Shown one piece after another: positions 47,001 to 58,260 of a stretch of DNA of 64,000 nucleotides. This stretch comes from Gyrodactylus bullatarudis (lineage: Eukaryota > Platyhelminthes > Monogenea > Gyrodactylidea > Gyrodactylidae), in assembly GCA_012064415.1 (NCBI GenBank), contig SSNU01000328.1:16458-80457 (forward strand). Reading direction: 5' to 3'. The stretch's first letter is position 1; each line of letters opens with the position of its first letter. A model generated the notes under the pieces. The model was not told the origin of the DNA, ran no database searches, and was given only the letters and a program-made list of their open reading frames with translations. The translations under genes and the position numbers were made by a program.

Positions 47001-50000
47001 TGGGGTCAAATCGAATTTTGAGAAATGAAAATTTGAATAATTTTTCAAGAATTTTTTTCTTCAAACGTTAAAATTAGGTAATATGATCTGGATTCATGAA
47101 AACTTTAAAGATATATATTATGAATACTTGATGAAAACATCATGGGTTTCCAACTTCATCAACCAAATTTATATAATGAATCGAAAGAAGCTGTAGAAAA
47201 GGCTAATTCTTGGGTCTGAGTATTTTTGCGTATATTAATCCAGCAAATATTAAAGAGACAACCTTTTTCTCGTTTCGTCAGCCAGAGAGAGAGTTGGACA
47301 TCACTATAGAAATTGAACAAGCCAAAAATACATGCTTACAATCTACAATGAATAAAATCAAAATCTAGGGATATTTATCATGAACACATTGATTTAAATC
47401 ATACGAAAAAATTTTCCAATGCAATATTCACAAGAAATTTCTATTCTTTCATACTTAATAATCTGAAATCTCAAAAACTTGACAAAATTTGAATAGAAAT
47501 TATTTTATTAAAAACATAAACCTGAAAAAAATTTTTAGTGTACTTTTTTTGATAAAAGATGTATTTATGATTTTCATGTTTTGATTTTACTCCAATTTGG
47601 ATCTTTAATATAATCCATAGACCATGCTCTAATATTCAAATAAAATACAGTGTAAATAATGATATATTTTTAATATAAAATTACATATATCGGTGACTCA
47701 AGCAGATAACAAGAATCGGTGCAATACATAACAAGAATTAAAGCTTGTATTTTTAATTTCATTTTCCTTTCAATGTGAAATTTTAGATTTTTCGAGTAAG
47801 AAATCTGGTAGAGAAAAATGAATGAATTCTCTTTTTTCAAACTTGGATTGCTTAAGATTCGTTTTTTTAACCAATGAAAATCATTCATTGATTTGATTAA
47901 TTGATCAATTTTCATTGGTGGAAACATTCTTTTGATTAAAAATGTATGATGATCTAAATTTTGTACAATAGATAGATTGTTCACAAGAAAGCAAAAAAAG
48001 TATCGTCATTGTTTGAAAAAAGGATTCCATTCAAAACTATGCATTTCATTTATATATTTTTCCAACAGTATGTAACATGCAGACAGAAAAAAGAGTGATT
48101 TACAAAAAAGTCTGCAATCTTTTTGAGATCATTTTTAGAGGAAACTTTCTTTAATAACAATTTCTCCCTGCTTTTTCATTCAATAAACGATTAAGAATGG
48201 TGCAATGTATCAAACGGTTGATCCCCATCAAGTGAGAACCTCCCCATTTTATTATTGCCAAAGGAATAACATAAATTTGAAATTAAAAAAATTAAATAAA
48301 TGGATAGAAAAATAGATTCTAAAATGTTCAAGGACATAAGTAGTACATATAGTTCTTTTGTAATCTAGGAAAAGTTTAAATAAACATCATCATGTTCATG
48401 CTGAAGATATTTAATCGACCAAAATTAGTCTTGAGATGAATAAAGATATACAGATTTTATCATTCTTTGTAAGCTTGTCTGAATTACAGATTAGATTGGT
48501 CTAAAGCTAGTTGATCTAAATTGCTTACTTTTATAGAAACTCAATATTTTCCATTAAAAGTTTTTCACAAATGAATTTAAGTTTTTTCCAAATATTTAGG
48601 GCTGTTAGAGGTTGCTATTGTGGTGCAAAAGAAATTTACAATTAAGCTAATTCAAAAAAACTCAAATTTTAATTTTTTAGTCGAATTGTAAATTTCTGTC
48701 TGATATCGAACCTAAATATCAGTATTTATTAGCTTAATTTGAGCTTATAGGTCTTTTTCAGCGTAAAAATTTATCACTATTGGGTTTTAAAAATTATGTA
48801 TTCAATGAAAATGCAGTATGAGTTTCGGTTCAAGATTTACATAAATTTCGTAAAGTTATCATATAGAGAATAATTACTAAAGGAAAAGTGCTCATTTTGT
48901 AATCATTCTTGAAAATTGACATTATTTTTGGTGAGGTTTGTGAAGAAAATGTTCAAAAACTTTGTGCGTTGCGTTCAAGCATAATATCAAAATTATTGGC
49001 ATGAGAAAAATGTGTCTGATAAAGATAATATGGAAAAATGTAACTTGAACCAGAGTTTTATCTTTGGACCCTTAAAAGATCACTTAAACTTAACCCTTTC
49101 CTGTTTCATGATTTTCATAAAACTTGAAATTTAGCCAAAAGTATTACTAATGCAAGTTCACATTTTGGTCTTTAATTTCAAACCAATAAATGCAAAGACT
49201 ACAAACAAGAAACAAGGAATAAAACAAAAAAAGATGTAGTATTCAGATTTCCAGAGCGAGGGTTAATGAAAAGAGTTATTCATTATGAGCTGCTGGACTA
49301 TGGTCAGACAGTCAATACCGAACGATATTTGTGCTATCTTCGAGAAATGGGGGTTAAACTCAAGCATAAAAATCCAAAATTTGGTAGGGTTACTTTTTTC
49401 AGGACAACGCCAGACCTCACTTGGGAAAAGAAGTGAAAAAGTTTTTTCAAGAAGAGAATTTTGATCTGATTGATCACCCACCATACAGTCCGGATCTAGC
49501 TCCATCAGATTATCACCTGTTTAGATCCTTACAACACTTTCTCAAGAATATATCTTTCAAATCAAAAAGGAGGTAAAGAAAGGACTTGCAGAGGACTTTT
49601 GGTAGTATGTTGAAAGCTTTTTTTCTCACATACTTTATTAAGGGTTTTATTTGGTTAAGATGTGTCAAGGAATTTTAAAAATATTTCATTGAACTGTTTA
49701 AATCAGCAACAAATTTCTCATGCTAATATAATTACATGTAAAAATGATGGAGAATAAAGAAAAAATGGTCATTGAAAATTTTTTTCAAAATTCAATCAAC
49801 TTACTGACGAGATAGGCTTTTCTCATGTTTTTCTATTATTTAATCCTCTATACAACAAATCACTATTTATAATCATGATCATTTTTCATTGGGGAAAATT
49901 TAGTTCACTTTTCTATTAGATCAATGTTAGAATTCTCAACTATCTGAGATATCTTGAAAGTATCCAATGGTATATGCTACCTATGAGTTTTGTTTGAACA

Positions 50001-52129
50001 AAAAAATCTAACTTTGGCTTGTTTGTAATCAACAAAACTACTTTTAGATAATGAGAATTCTAATATTGATCCAACTTTTCTAAAAGTCTTATTGTATAAT
50101 TAATCTTTCATGTTCAATTGAGCTGTCTAAAAGGTTAGGGATCAAATTGATTTAGGTTCACGTTGTATGAAATACAGGTGCAATATATTCAATGAATAAT
50201 ATTCATAAAGTTTCAGAAGTAAAACTTTGTTTCATTTGAAATAATGGCCGGATTTTTATAAGCGTTTTTGTTAGGTTACATATCTTAGTCCATGAAAATC
50301 AAATTTCTGACTTGATTAAAATAATCTCAAACTGTAGAAAGTATTTAATTTCTTCTTGAACTTGAAAGAGTAAATAAACAATTAGAGCATAAAAGTACCG
50401 AGAAATACTGATTTAAAATTCTTATTAAAAGATTGACTCACCTCAATTTTTCTTCCACCAACATTTGTACCGTTAAGGGCCATTTTAGCACGAGACGCCT
50501 CTTCGGCCTGGGTAAATGTTACAAAGCCGAAGCCCTTTGAGCCTCTATCATTGAAGATGATCTCCACGTCGAGAATGGCACCATATGGCTTAAAATTTTA
50601 ATTTATTATTATGTATTATAATACATAATTATGCAACAGCAAAGAGGATTTAATGTCATATATGGTTTGGCTATAAAACATTTCAATTACACGCTTGAAG
50701 AGTTAAATTATTCAAATGACCATGTTTTAGGAAACATATTTCGAAGAATATTAACATGCCTGAAAATTTAAATCATGAAATGAAAACAGGGATGTTAAAA
50801 TAAAAAATAATTTTACAAACTGATCAAGATTCAGCTTTTCTTTCATTGGAACAATTGGAGTTATGTGAATTATAATTTAGTAAAAAACCGTTGAATGAAG
50901 CTTAATTCATTAGGGGAAAGAAGGTTAGATTTACTTGTTGAAAAATATTTTAATCTATTTATAATATTTATTTTTACAAAATTTATGCAAATTTTCCGAA
51001 AATTACCCTTATTTCACGCAATTCTGAATGCCTTTCAAAAGTGATATATTACATATACATCTTTATATGTATTTCCATAATGAGTAGGGCCTCAAAAATA
51101 GTACCAAATAAAATAAAAAATAGTATCGCATAAAATGAAAAATACGTAGAAAAAAGTACTTAGGGGAAAATTTTAAATTAATTTTTTTGCTAGCTTCTTC
51201 CACAATAAAATACTGCTTGCTCTATATCAAGAATCCAGTTACCCATTCATCAAAAAATTTGATTGGTGTTTTGAAGAATACTATACTCTGAAATTTAATT
51301 AGAAAAATTGTACTAAAAAGTACCGTGACAATAATTTAGTACAGAAATAGTACCAGCTACCTTTAAAACGGGATTAAATGAGAAGCTTTTTTCTTCAGAT
51401 TATTAAAACTCAGCCAGTCCTGTGTGAAAATAGACCAAATAGTACTTTTTTGAGGCCCGATTAATGAGTGATATTTTCCGCTCTTTTGAATAGTATAAAT
51501 TTTAAATGGTTGAACTTGATAGGAAAATTGTTTTGTTCCATGATGGAATCTGAAATCTTCAATAAATGCAAGTAAAACCATCCCTTTTCCAAAGCCTCCT
51601 CCGGACCTTTCGGTACTGAGATAGTCAAGTACCTTCTTCAGTGGATGAGAAGCTTGTAACCTGAACTTGTCAAGAGTTAACTTATAAAATATGGCATTTT
51701 TTTATTTTCCCGAATTATACTCCTCACTGAGAGAGGAAAATTCAGTGCATCGACTTTGAATCAGCATGAAAGTTTACATTGATTGAAGTTTGTGATCTCA
51801 CTACCACCCATTTAATTGAAAAGGTTCGAGATCCTGATAAGTAGGATATTGATAGTGATGCACTGGAAAATATGGAAAAAATATCAACTTTATCGACTCA
51901 CAGCTAAAAGAGCTCTCAGATCAGGTTCCCGGTAACTAAAGGGAATATTTGAAACATGCAGGCGCCGTGGACATATAATCTTCTTGCTAGAAATTTCTGT
52001 CTTTGGAATTGAATCAGAGGACACTTCCGGTTCTTCGTCAGATTTTTCCTCTGGCAACTTTGTTACAATTTTATTCTCTTCGATTACTTCCAGTTTAACA
52101 TCCTGTTGTTCACTATCGACGTTTTGCAT
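44021..52129 (-). CDS. RBFOX-family RNA-binding splicing regulator
   Basis: Six exons: 51902-52129, 50442-50588, 46231-46300, 45885-46110, 44512-44895 and 44021-44297. They sum to 1332 bp (443 residues and stop) with every junction GT-AG and in frame. Residues about 55-130 form one [23 protein letters not shown] (RNP2), then [11 protein letters not shown] and [10 protein letters not shown] (RNP1), then [16 protein letters not shown]. This is the Fox RRM, which binds UGCAUG next to alternative exons. The splice points in [11 protein letters not shown] and [12 protein letters not shown] match the family. The N-terminus is acidic. The long C-terminus is rich in Asn, Gln and Leu (a run of 'QQQHQQQQ') and lacks the Tyr/Ala-rich Fox-1 C-terminal domain, so partners may differ. 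The second intron (46301-50441) carries a mariner relic, the first (50589-51901) a hAT MITE. Confidence 0.9.
45480..45720. repeat. Dispersed repeat, family 1 (copy 3)
   Basis: Reverse complement of about 14365-14600. Shared words on the minus strand are AGTTCAGGTGATT, TCTTTGCGTATT and TTTCCTATCGAATG. It lies in an RBFOX-like gene intron. Confidence 0.6.
46301..49254. other. Intron of the RBFOX-like gene
   Basis: AT-rich. The stretch about 46805-46895 (CACCTCGTTATCGTT, GAATTTCGAT) recurs at 63365-63440 in the same orientation. No other feature was recognised. Confidence 0.45.
49255..49690 (+). pseudogene. mariner transposase relic
   Basis: The first frame (from about 49264) reads [18 protein letters not shown] and [15 protein letters not shown], the middle of a mariner transposase. 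A frameshift near 49405 leads to [19 protein letters not shown] (second catalytic Asp) and then [17 protein letters not shown], with the third Asp of the mariner D..D34D triad. The first Asp and the whole N-terminus are missing, and a stop follows soon after. No terminal repeats were found. It lies antisense in an intron of the RBFOX-like gene. Confidence 0.85.
51086..51461. mobile_element. hAT-like MITE
   Basis: The ends AGGGCCTCAAAAATAGTAC and GTACTTTTTTGAGGCCC are inverted, and TAATGAGT flanks both sides (51078-51085 and 51462-51469). The inside is full of AGTAC words and non-coding. The end sequence matches the start of the hAT element at 63487, so this is probably its deletion derivative. 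Confidence 0.75.
51606..51646 (-). ncRNA. Hammerhead-ribozyme-like core with strong helix II
   Basis: The minus strand reads UCCA, CUGAAGA (51635-51641), A, then GGUACU...AGUACC (six perfect pairs, 10-base loop), then GAAA (51608-51611). This is the CUGANGA/helix II/GAAA core. A UGGA further on (about 51585-51590) could pair with UCCA to close helix I. Helix III would then be only one or two pairs. Such sequences occur in Penelope-like element repeats. There is no coding remnant beside it. Confidence 0.4.
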
Positions 52130-52902
52130 TGTCTCTACACTTAGTCTTGGACAATTTTCACTTAATAAATCGTTGTATTGCTATCGTTATTATTGGTTGA
52201 TTAATGTAAAATGATAATGGCCAATGATGAAGATTATTTTGATTTTTTTGTTTATGTGTAACCTCTTGTAAGGGTTTCGGTGAACCTTTGATTGATTGAA
52301 TCGGTCTAAACTGCCAGTTAAAAATATTTTAATAATAAATGAACAATATCATGTATCACTCTGTCTCTCTTTCTCTCTCTAGAGAAAAAATCTAAACATG
52401 TCTATCCAACTATCGTTTAAAGTGAATGAAAATTGTTGTGAGGAGAATTTTCATTCGTTAGCCAATCACAGTAACTGAATGGATGATATCTCATAGTTTT
52501 ATTATTTTTTCCACAATGGCGAATACATTCATTATTTCCATATCAGGATAATATAATACTGTACTCTGTTAGTCCACCCTCCTCTTTTCCTTATATTAGA
52601 TGATACTCGAGTTACTTGTACTTAGTATTACTGCATATTGAATAGGAAGCAGATACAAAATTGTCTCAATTTGAATTTTTATGTGGAAATATTCCCTTCG
52701 TTATATTAAATGCTCTATGCAATGCAAACAGAGAACGATGATGATGAATCATAGAATGAATAATATCGATTTTTATCCTCAAAAGTCTAAGGATATGGAA
52801 AAATATAAATTGTATATGGGAAAATTAATTCGATAAAGTTTTACGCTTGAGATAATTCCATTATTTGGCCTAATAAATAAGCATCTTGTAGGACAATAAT
52901 TA
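52130..52902. promoter_or_regulatory. Upstream region of the RBFOX-like gene
   Basis: The 5' untranslated part and promoter should lie here by position. A short CTCTCT pyrimidine run at about 52360-52380 is the only visible feature. Confidence 0.3.
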
Positions 52903-53751
52903 CTACTCAGCGTAGTTGATAAGTTCAAGGATTTTCTCAAAGTTTTCATATATCTCTTTCATTCTTCTGGCGTAACCAATTACAACAGGCTTATAGATAT
53001 TTTCGTTGTCAAGAAGAAAAAATTTGAGGCTGGTTGTGCAGCCATCTATAAAAAGTCTCCAATTAGAATCTTCGTAATCAACTCCGATAGTTTTCATAAG
53101 TAGGGGAATATTCGAGCAATAAGCCACACCGTCTGATAACGAAAATAAATTCCTGTAAAATTTATCCCGTTTTAGAACCAAACTATGCTTCACATCATCC
53201 TCTAAACATTGGCTATCGTTCAAAAGTCGACCGATTCTGTAAGCATTTTTCTTTGGTATTCCCAATAAAATTGCATCGAAAACAACTTTGTTAAGAGATT
53301 TCTCTCCAGATGAAAAACTTGTATCGTCTTCTGATTCTTCATTCAATGAATCTTCTGATTCTTCGCAAAGAGTTAATTTTGAAACAATAATAGGCACTTT
53401 AATCGCTGATGATACTTCAGGATATTTATTTTTTGAAGGAACTAATACAGGAGATAAAATAGTTTTGCAAAAGTAACAGTCCTCGTGATTAGCTGGTAAA
53501 GTCCATGTCATAATATTAAGTTTCCAAACTTTTTTGGTATAATTCAATTTAAGATCACAGCTCATACAGATTTTCGAAGGTGCGAAAATTTTTCCATGAT
53601 CAATGAGAGGTAATCCAAATGTAGAAAGATAACAATCAATGATCTGCTGAGTGAAAGGGCGTAGCTGCTTATCTATGAAATATAATCCACATATATAACA
53701 GAAGTTATCCTTATTGTTAATACATGTGAATAATCTTGAAGAAAAATGCAA
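52903..53751 (-). CDS. Cysteine-rich protein of a repetitive, unexplained family
   Basis: A 282-residue single-exon frame. The N-terminal 110 residues hold pairs CYICG, CMSC and CYFC with aromatic spacing, suggesting a zinc-binding domain. An acidic Ser/Glu linker follows (about 130-150), then a conserved-looking C-terminal block with DYEDSNWRLFIDGCTTSLKF, VVIGYARRMKEIYENF and ILELINYAE. I recall the 'WRLFIDSSK.SLK..LLHN' block from multi-copy arthropod proteins of unknown function that behave like mobile-element products. That is memory, not a search result. Those proteins usually continue past this point, so this copy may be cut short by its TAG. The uninterrupted frame suggests it is young or still used. 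Confidence 0.55.
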   Translation of the reverse strand: MHFSSRLFTCINNKDNFCYICGLYFIDKQLRPFTQQIIDCYLSTFGLPLIDHGKIFAPSKICMSCDLKLNYTKKVWKLNIMTWTLPANHEDCYFCKTILSPVLVPSKNKYPEVSSAIKVPIIVSKLTLCEESEDSLNEESEDDTSFSSGEKSLNKVVFDAILLGIPKKNAYRIGRLLNDSQCLEDDVKHSLVLKRDKFYRNLFSLSDGVAYCSNIPLLMKTIGVDYEDSNWRLFIDGCTTSLKFFLLDNENIYKPVVIGYARRMKEIYENFEKILELINYAE

Positions 53752-55099
53752 TTTGTTATTAGGGAAGAATTATAATATATTCAGTTTCGTGTCAAATGAT
53801 TGGCTAAAAATAGAGAGGGTTTTAAGTATAGTTGGGGGTCTCCAGATCCACTTGAGAATAACAAATGATATACTAATCGGAAGCTGATTAAATACTCTAC
53901 AGAACTAAGTATAATGATCTTACTTAAGAAGTTTACATTAAACGCAGTCAACCATAAAAGAGAAAAATTACCCCCAAAAAATCGTGGAAAAAACACATTT
54001 TTGAATATTCTAAAGGCGCTCCTGACCTTAAATCAAATCGGATCATATTCAAATTTTGAACTTAAGTATATAAACTATCTGTGAAGACAATGTGTGAATA
54101 TGAAATCTTGAACTTATATCCTTGAGTATATATTTGAGTTTGAGTACACTTAGTTGCTAACGAAATTCAAAAATCACCTAAACTCAAATAACTTTTTTAT
54201 TTGATGGGAAACGCATATTTTTTCTTGCATTTTCGGAATCAGCATAATTTTTTACATCAGAAAATGTTATTCACAAAAATATAGATTTTTTTTCAAAACT
54301 TTCCCCTGTGTAATTTATTCACAGAGATTGTCATACTCTTTTTCTAGTTGGACAGAATTTAAGCTTTTCGTATATCTAAGGATTCGTAGAGGAGAAAATC
54401 TCAATCCAAAATTTAAAACGGTCCGTGATCCTTGAATATGTCGAGAGATAAAAATGTAACAAAATTGATAATTAATAATTATTAATTAGTAATGAAAAAT
54501 TTTATGATTTAAAATGGTTTCTAGAACAGAGGGAATAACTGGTTAAAATATTAACTTTTAATTAGTAATTAGAAGGGTAACAGAAAGCATTTTTTTTTAT
54601 TTTTCCATTTTTTCTACAGTATAATATTTCAAGCTTCAAATAAAAGAAATTTTTACAAAATTCTATAAAATGGAATATGAAATGGTTTATAAAAGCATAA
54701 AAGGCTGAAATATTACTTTATGGATAAAAGCATATTATAGGGTATATTTTTTAAGAATTAAAGGAGACCTATAATAATTATTATAATAAAGGAAAAAAAA
54801 TTTTAAAAACTCTAATTTTATTGGATAATTATAATTATAATTATCAATTATTATAATCAACCAATCAAAACTTGTCAATTTATTTAATTGAGGTCCTGCA
54901 AATCGAAGAATATTGTAATTTTTTTGGTTATATATTTAACAGAATATTTTTACTTTTCGGTAGCCCTGGTAATTAGGGCTAATTTCAAAATTGACCCCGA
55001 AGAAATTCCTTGGTCTTTACATATTCGATCACAAAATCGTACTCGTTTAATGTTTAGCTGGAGTTTTCTTGATGCCTTTTTCCGGGCTGAAAATATTTA
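53752..55099. other. Spacer, no gene recognised
   Basis: AT-rich with an AATTATTATAATT-rich tract around 54765-54860 that is largely self-complementary. No coding signal. Confidence 0.35.
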
Positions 55100-55640
55100 G
55101 CATTGGTTGGTAGTTGGTCTGAAGAGTGAACTTTCTACCCACTAGGTATCTTCGGAATTTGGTGCCTTTACTAATGCCAAATCTTCCTTCTCGATTTGGG
55201 GATATTGTTGCTGGGTACTGGTTAGACTCTTAAATAAGGATATGACTAACGGTATCTTTTCCTCAATTTCTTGCATTAGAGTTGCATTTATTATAAAAGG
55301 TGATGGGTCAGCAGTCACAATGTTCTCTTTTCTGTGTTGAAATAGGTGAGTTGAGTGCACTTTGCCATGGATTTTTTGACTTCTTCAAAGCTAGTCTGAG
55401 ATCAAACAAACTTAGTGTTGTCTTCCACTAGTGGGCGAAATGCTTGCTTTGGGAAATGAAGGTTTTCCAGGAAAAGACAAAAAATTAACCAAGCCCGGCA
55501 ACGACTAAACATCTGCTTTAGAGGTGGATGCCTCTATATTTTCAAGATCTTTCACTTTCTCTGGTACCACTCAATTTTCTGATGGTTTCAATTGTTCGTC
55601 GTCAGAGAATTTTTAAAGATTCACTCCAAATGATAAAATT
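55100..55640 (-). pseudogene. Degraded coding remnant of unknown origin
   Basis: The minus strand shows successive protein-like stretches in broken frames: PEKVKDLENIEASTSKADV, then LPGLVNFLSFPGKPSFPKAS, then the open 55142-55360 frame ending LVKAPNSEDT. Base composition is less AT-rich than the flanks, as in coding DNA. I do not recognise the protein. An old retroelement or host pseudogene would both fit. Confidence 0.3.
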
Positions 55641-56411
55641 TTGAACTTCATCGCTACTATCGAATATCGTCTCAAAAAATTTTGGGTGCAGGCTTGATGC
55701 CCTAGGTGAGCCTCTTACTGTTCAATAATCCCCATGGCGTTTTAATGACAATGAGTTTTTGGGAGGTCTGATCTAGAATCTTTGGGTTTGATCAAGTTTT
55801 TGAATCTTTTTGCACTCTTGATTCTTGCAAGAAATCTTTTAAAATGATAAAAATTTTGAGGTCAAAAGTTGAAAAAGAGGAAATTTGGTGCATTTTCGAA
55901 ATTCAAAAAACGGCCTAATTTTGGTCAGATTGATTTTTTTCAGAAATTTTTTAAATTTCCACAACTTATTGGCTAATTTTATCATGGATACAACTATTTA
56001 CGATCATCATGGCCTTTTTATCAGTTTTCATATATCATATATTTTATGAAAAACTTGGATTAAAGAATTGCAAATTTTTAAATCTATAATTCAGAACCTG
56101 TATCAGTTCAACAATGAATATTTCTAATATTGTAATATAATTCGGTTTTTTGAATAGTCTATGTCACGCTACCTGTTAGACTTTTGGCATAAAAAATTTT
56201 TAAAATCAAAATGATATCCACTCCCTAGAAATTGGGTTTTTTTACTTTTTTATCGAATTTACAGAATGCGTTCATTTTAAATGAACTTCATTCAAGGTGA
56301 TATTTTTTATATTAGTACAAATATCAAATGTTTACTCAAGAGTAGTAATGAAAAAAAAGAAAAGTCAAAAATAAGTAATGAGTAAAAATATAATTATTTA
56401 TTAAAAACTGA
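55641..56411. other. Spacer with a dispersed repeat
   Basis: About 55860-55990 repeats 24030-24165 in direct orientation (shared AATTTTGGTCAGATT and TTTCCACAACTTA). No gene. Confidence 0.45.
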
Positions 56412-57446
56412 TCAAAATTTTATCAAGCTCTTTTTGGACTGAGGTAACTTTGTCCCAAATGTTAAAAATCCAGTATGACCTGGCATTTTCTTCTCTGGTT
56501 CAACCATGTTTAAGAAAGCAGTCTTTTCATTACCCGGAATGGTAAACTGAGACTCTAAATGTGGAAAAGAACCCAACTGACATCCATCAATATAACCTAG
56601 ATTGAAAGAATCTTGTGTGAACTCTAAACTTCCCTGACCCATGTTAGGTACACCTAATTGAGCTTTGGATACTTTATGATTTCTTAGCAAGACCTCATAA
56701 GTTTCTATATCACAATAATTGTTTTCCCTCATGATAGAAGAAGCCTTTTGAACTTGTTCAATGCAAGGTAGGAAAACACAAATTCTACATAATCTGTCTG
56801 GATGAAATTTTGCATCAAGATTCATGATAACATTACAAGGACTAGGCATATCCAAAATGACTGCATCTGCGAGATATTCTCCTCCGTTCTCGTCAAGAAT
56901 TGATGGAAGACCTTCGTTTATGACATCTCTATGATTAACAATGACATATTTAGTCAGGTTGTGCTCATCCAAGTCTTTTTGGGCAAGTTGAGCTCGATCA
57001 CTATGGAATTCTGAGGTAATTACTTTACCACTCGGTTTAACTGCGTGTATGAGAAAGTGAGTTAGTGATGCACTCCCAGTTCCTGCTTCAAAAACAACCT
57101 TCCCAGGTTTCAGATCCAACTGGGTAACAATAAAAGAACAATCTGTGGGGTAAATAATCTGAGTTTTGTGCAGGATAACCTTTGACCAGATTCTTGGGTT
57201 GAGCTTAATTATTCTAATGAATCCTTTCTTGAGTTCTATTTTCACTCCATAACGTTTACCGATTAAATCTTTGAACTCTAATTTACCAAATTGAGTTGTA
57301 GTAAATGCTTCGGATTTTATAAAAATATAACGGAAATCGTTGGAAGACAATAGAATCACAGCAGAGTCTCCTTCTTTTATGTGATTATCTGATAAACTTT
57401 CATCCAATTTAGGTCTCTTTTCGATAGACATGCTTGAGACAGTCAT
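56412..57446 (-). CDS. TRMT61A: tRNA (adenine-58-N1)-methyltransferase catalytic subunit TRMT61A
   Basis: It methylates N1 of adenosine 58 in tRNAs, using S-adenosylmethionine, as a complex with TRMT6. The 344-residue frame is intronless. An N-terminal beta domain (GDSAVILLSS..., IGKRYGVKIE) is followed by HKTQIIYPTDCSFIVTQLDL, the cofactor motif I EAGTGSASLTHFLI (about residue 117), motif II SEFH, the catalytic DMPSPC and VFLPCIEQVQ. The end GHTGFLTFGTKLP is the conserved family tail. Length is somewhat above the human protein owing to a longer N-terminus and an insert before the end. A second ATG six codons in (MSIEKRP) is also possible. It is divergent from TRAPPC2L, 252 bp apart. Confidence 0.95.
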   Translation of the reverse strand: MTVSSMSIEKRPKLDESLSDNHIKEGDSAVILLSSNDFRYIFIKSEAFTTTQFGKLEFKDLIGKRYGVKIELKKGFIRIIKLNPRIWSKVILHKTQIIYPTDCSFIVTQLDLKPGKVVFEAGTGSASLTHFLIHAVKPSGKVITSEFHSDRAQLAQKDLDEHNLTKYVIVNHRDVINEGLPSILDENGGEYLADAVILDMPSPCNVIMNLDAKFHPDRLCRICVFLPCIEQVQKASSIMRENNYCDIETYEVLLRNHKVSKAQLGVPNMGQGSLEFTQDSFNLGYIDGCQLGSFPHLESQFTIPGNEKTAFLNMVEPEKKMPGHTGFLTFGTKLPQSKKSLIKF

Positions 57447-57698
57447 ATTTGTGAATAATTAGTTATTAATTAAAACAATTGGATAGAAAAGTGTGGATAG
57501 AATAGAAAATTTTAATTTCCTTAATTTCTGGAACTGAAATAAATTATTTGAGCTAATAATTTTATTTTAATAAAAGTGCTATTTAGACTGTCTAATCACT
57601 GCTATTTAATTATAAGCGATTGAATTCCTGATTGAATTCCAACCTCGTGATTGAATTTTGGATGCCAAGTTTTTAGCTTTTATAATACTACCTATATT
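57447..57698. promoter_or_regulatory. Probable shared promoter between TRMT61A and TRAPPC2L
   Basis: 252 bp between two divergent start codons. AT-rich; no core element recognised. Bidirectional use is inferred from position only. Confidence 0.4.
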
Positions 57699-58121
57699 AT
57701 GACAGTTTGTATAGCTATAGTTTCAAATAAAAATGAACCCATACTTGTGAAAGTTCACGAAAACAAGAATAACTTGTTCTACATGTTCAAAGCACATGCA
57801 ACCTTAGATTTAATTGACGATAAACTCAATAATAAGTCACCAAAGGAAATCAGAGACCAATTCTTAGGTCTATTAAATGCAACGGAGAATCATAGAATGT
57901 ATGGCTACGTTACAATCTCTAATACTAAATTCATCATAATACAGGAGGATATCGTGAATTCAAGGCTGAACGATGTTAAGCAAATTTTCGAAGATATCCA
58001 TAGAGCTTACCTTGACCTTGTTAGTTGTCCTTTTTATGACCCGAACAAGCCGTTGGACGTTATTAACGATTCTACTGCAAGGAAATTTGACAAAAGCATC
58101 GGTGATATAATCAATTCTTAA
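57699..58121 (+). CDS. TRAPPC2L: TRAPP complex subunit 2-like protein
   Basis: A 140-residue longin/sedlin-fold subunit of the TRAPP tethering complex, which acts in ER-to-Golgi transport and Rab activation. The start MTVCIAIVSNKNEPI matches the family's 'MAVCIAVI...N.PL', so I chose the ATG at 57699 rather than the upstream in-frame ones. Further matches are LDLIDDKL, LGLLNATENHRMYGYVTIS, DVKQIFEDIHRAYLDLV and NPFYxP as CPFYDPNKP. The length equals the human protein. No intron. It lies 3' to 3' with the eL41 gene, 139 bp apart. Confidence 0.95.
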   Translation: MTVCIAIVSNKNEPILVKVHENKNNLFYMFKAHATLDLIDDKLNNKSPKEIRDQFLGLLNATENHRMYGYVTISNTKFIIIQEDIVNSRLNDVKQIFEDIHRAYLDLVSCPFYDPNKPLDVINDSTARKFDKSIGDIINS

Positions 58122-58260
58122 AACTGTTCATTGACATTCCTCAAATAAATCATTACTTAATAAATTTGTATGATAAGTTTTCACAAGTTTTGTCAAAATA
58201 AAAAGATGTAGTATTCATGTAAAACCATATGTATTCGTTAATGTATATGTACAAAAGAGA

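Noticed and set aside
51815..51840. Possible tRNA B-box (GGTTCGAGATCC)
   Set aside because: The upstream sequence does not fit an A-box or acceptor stem.
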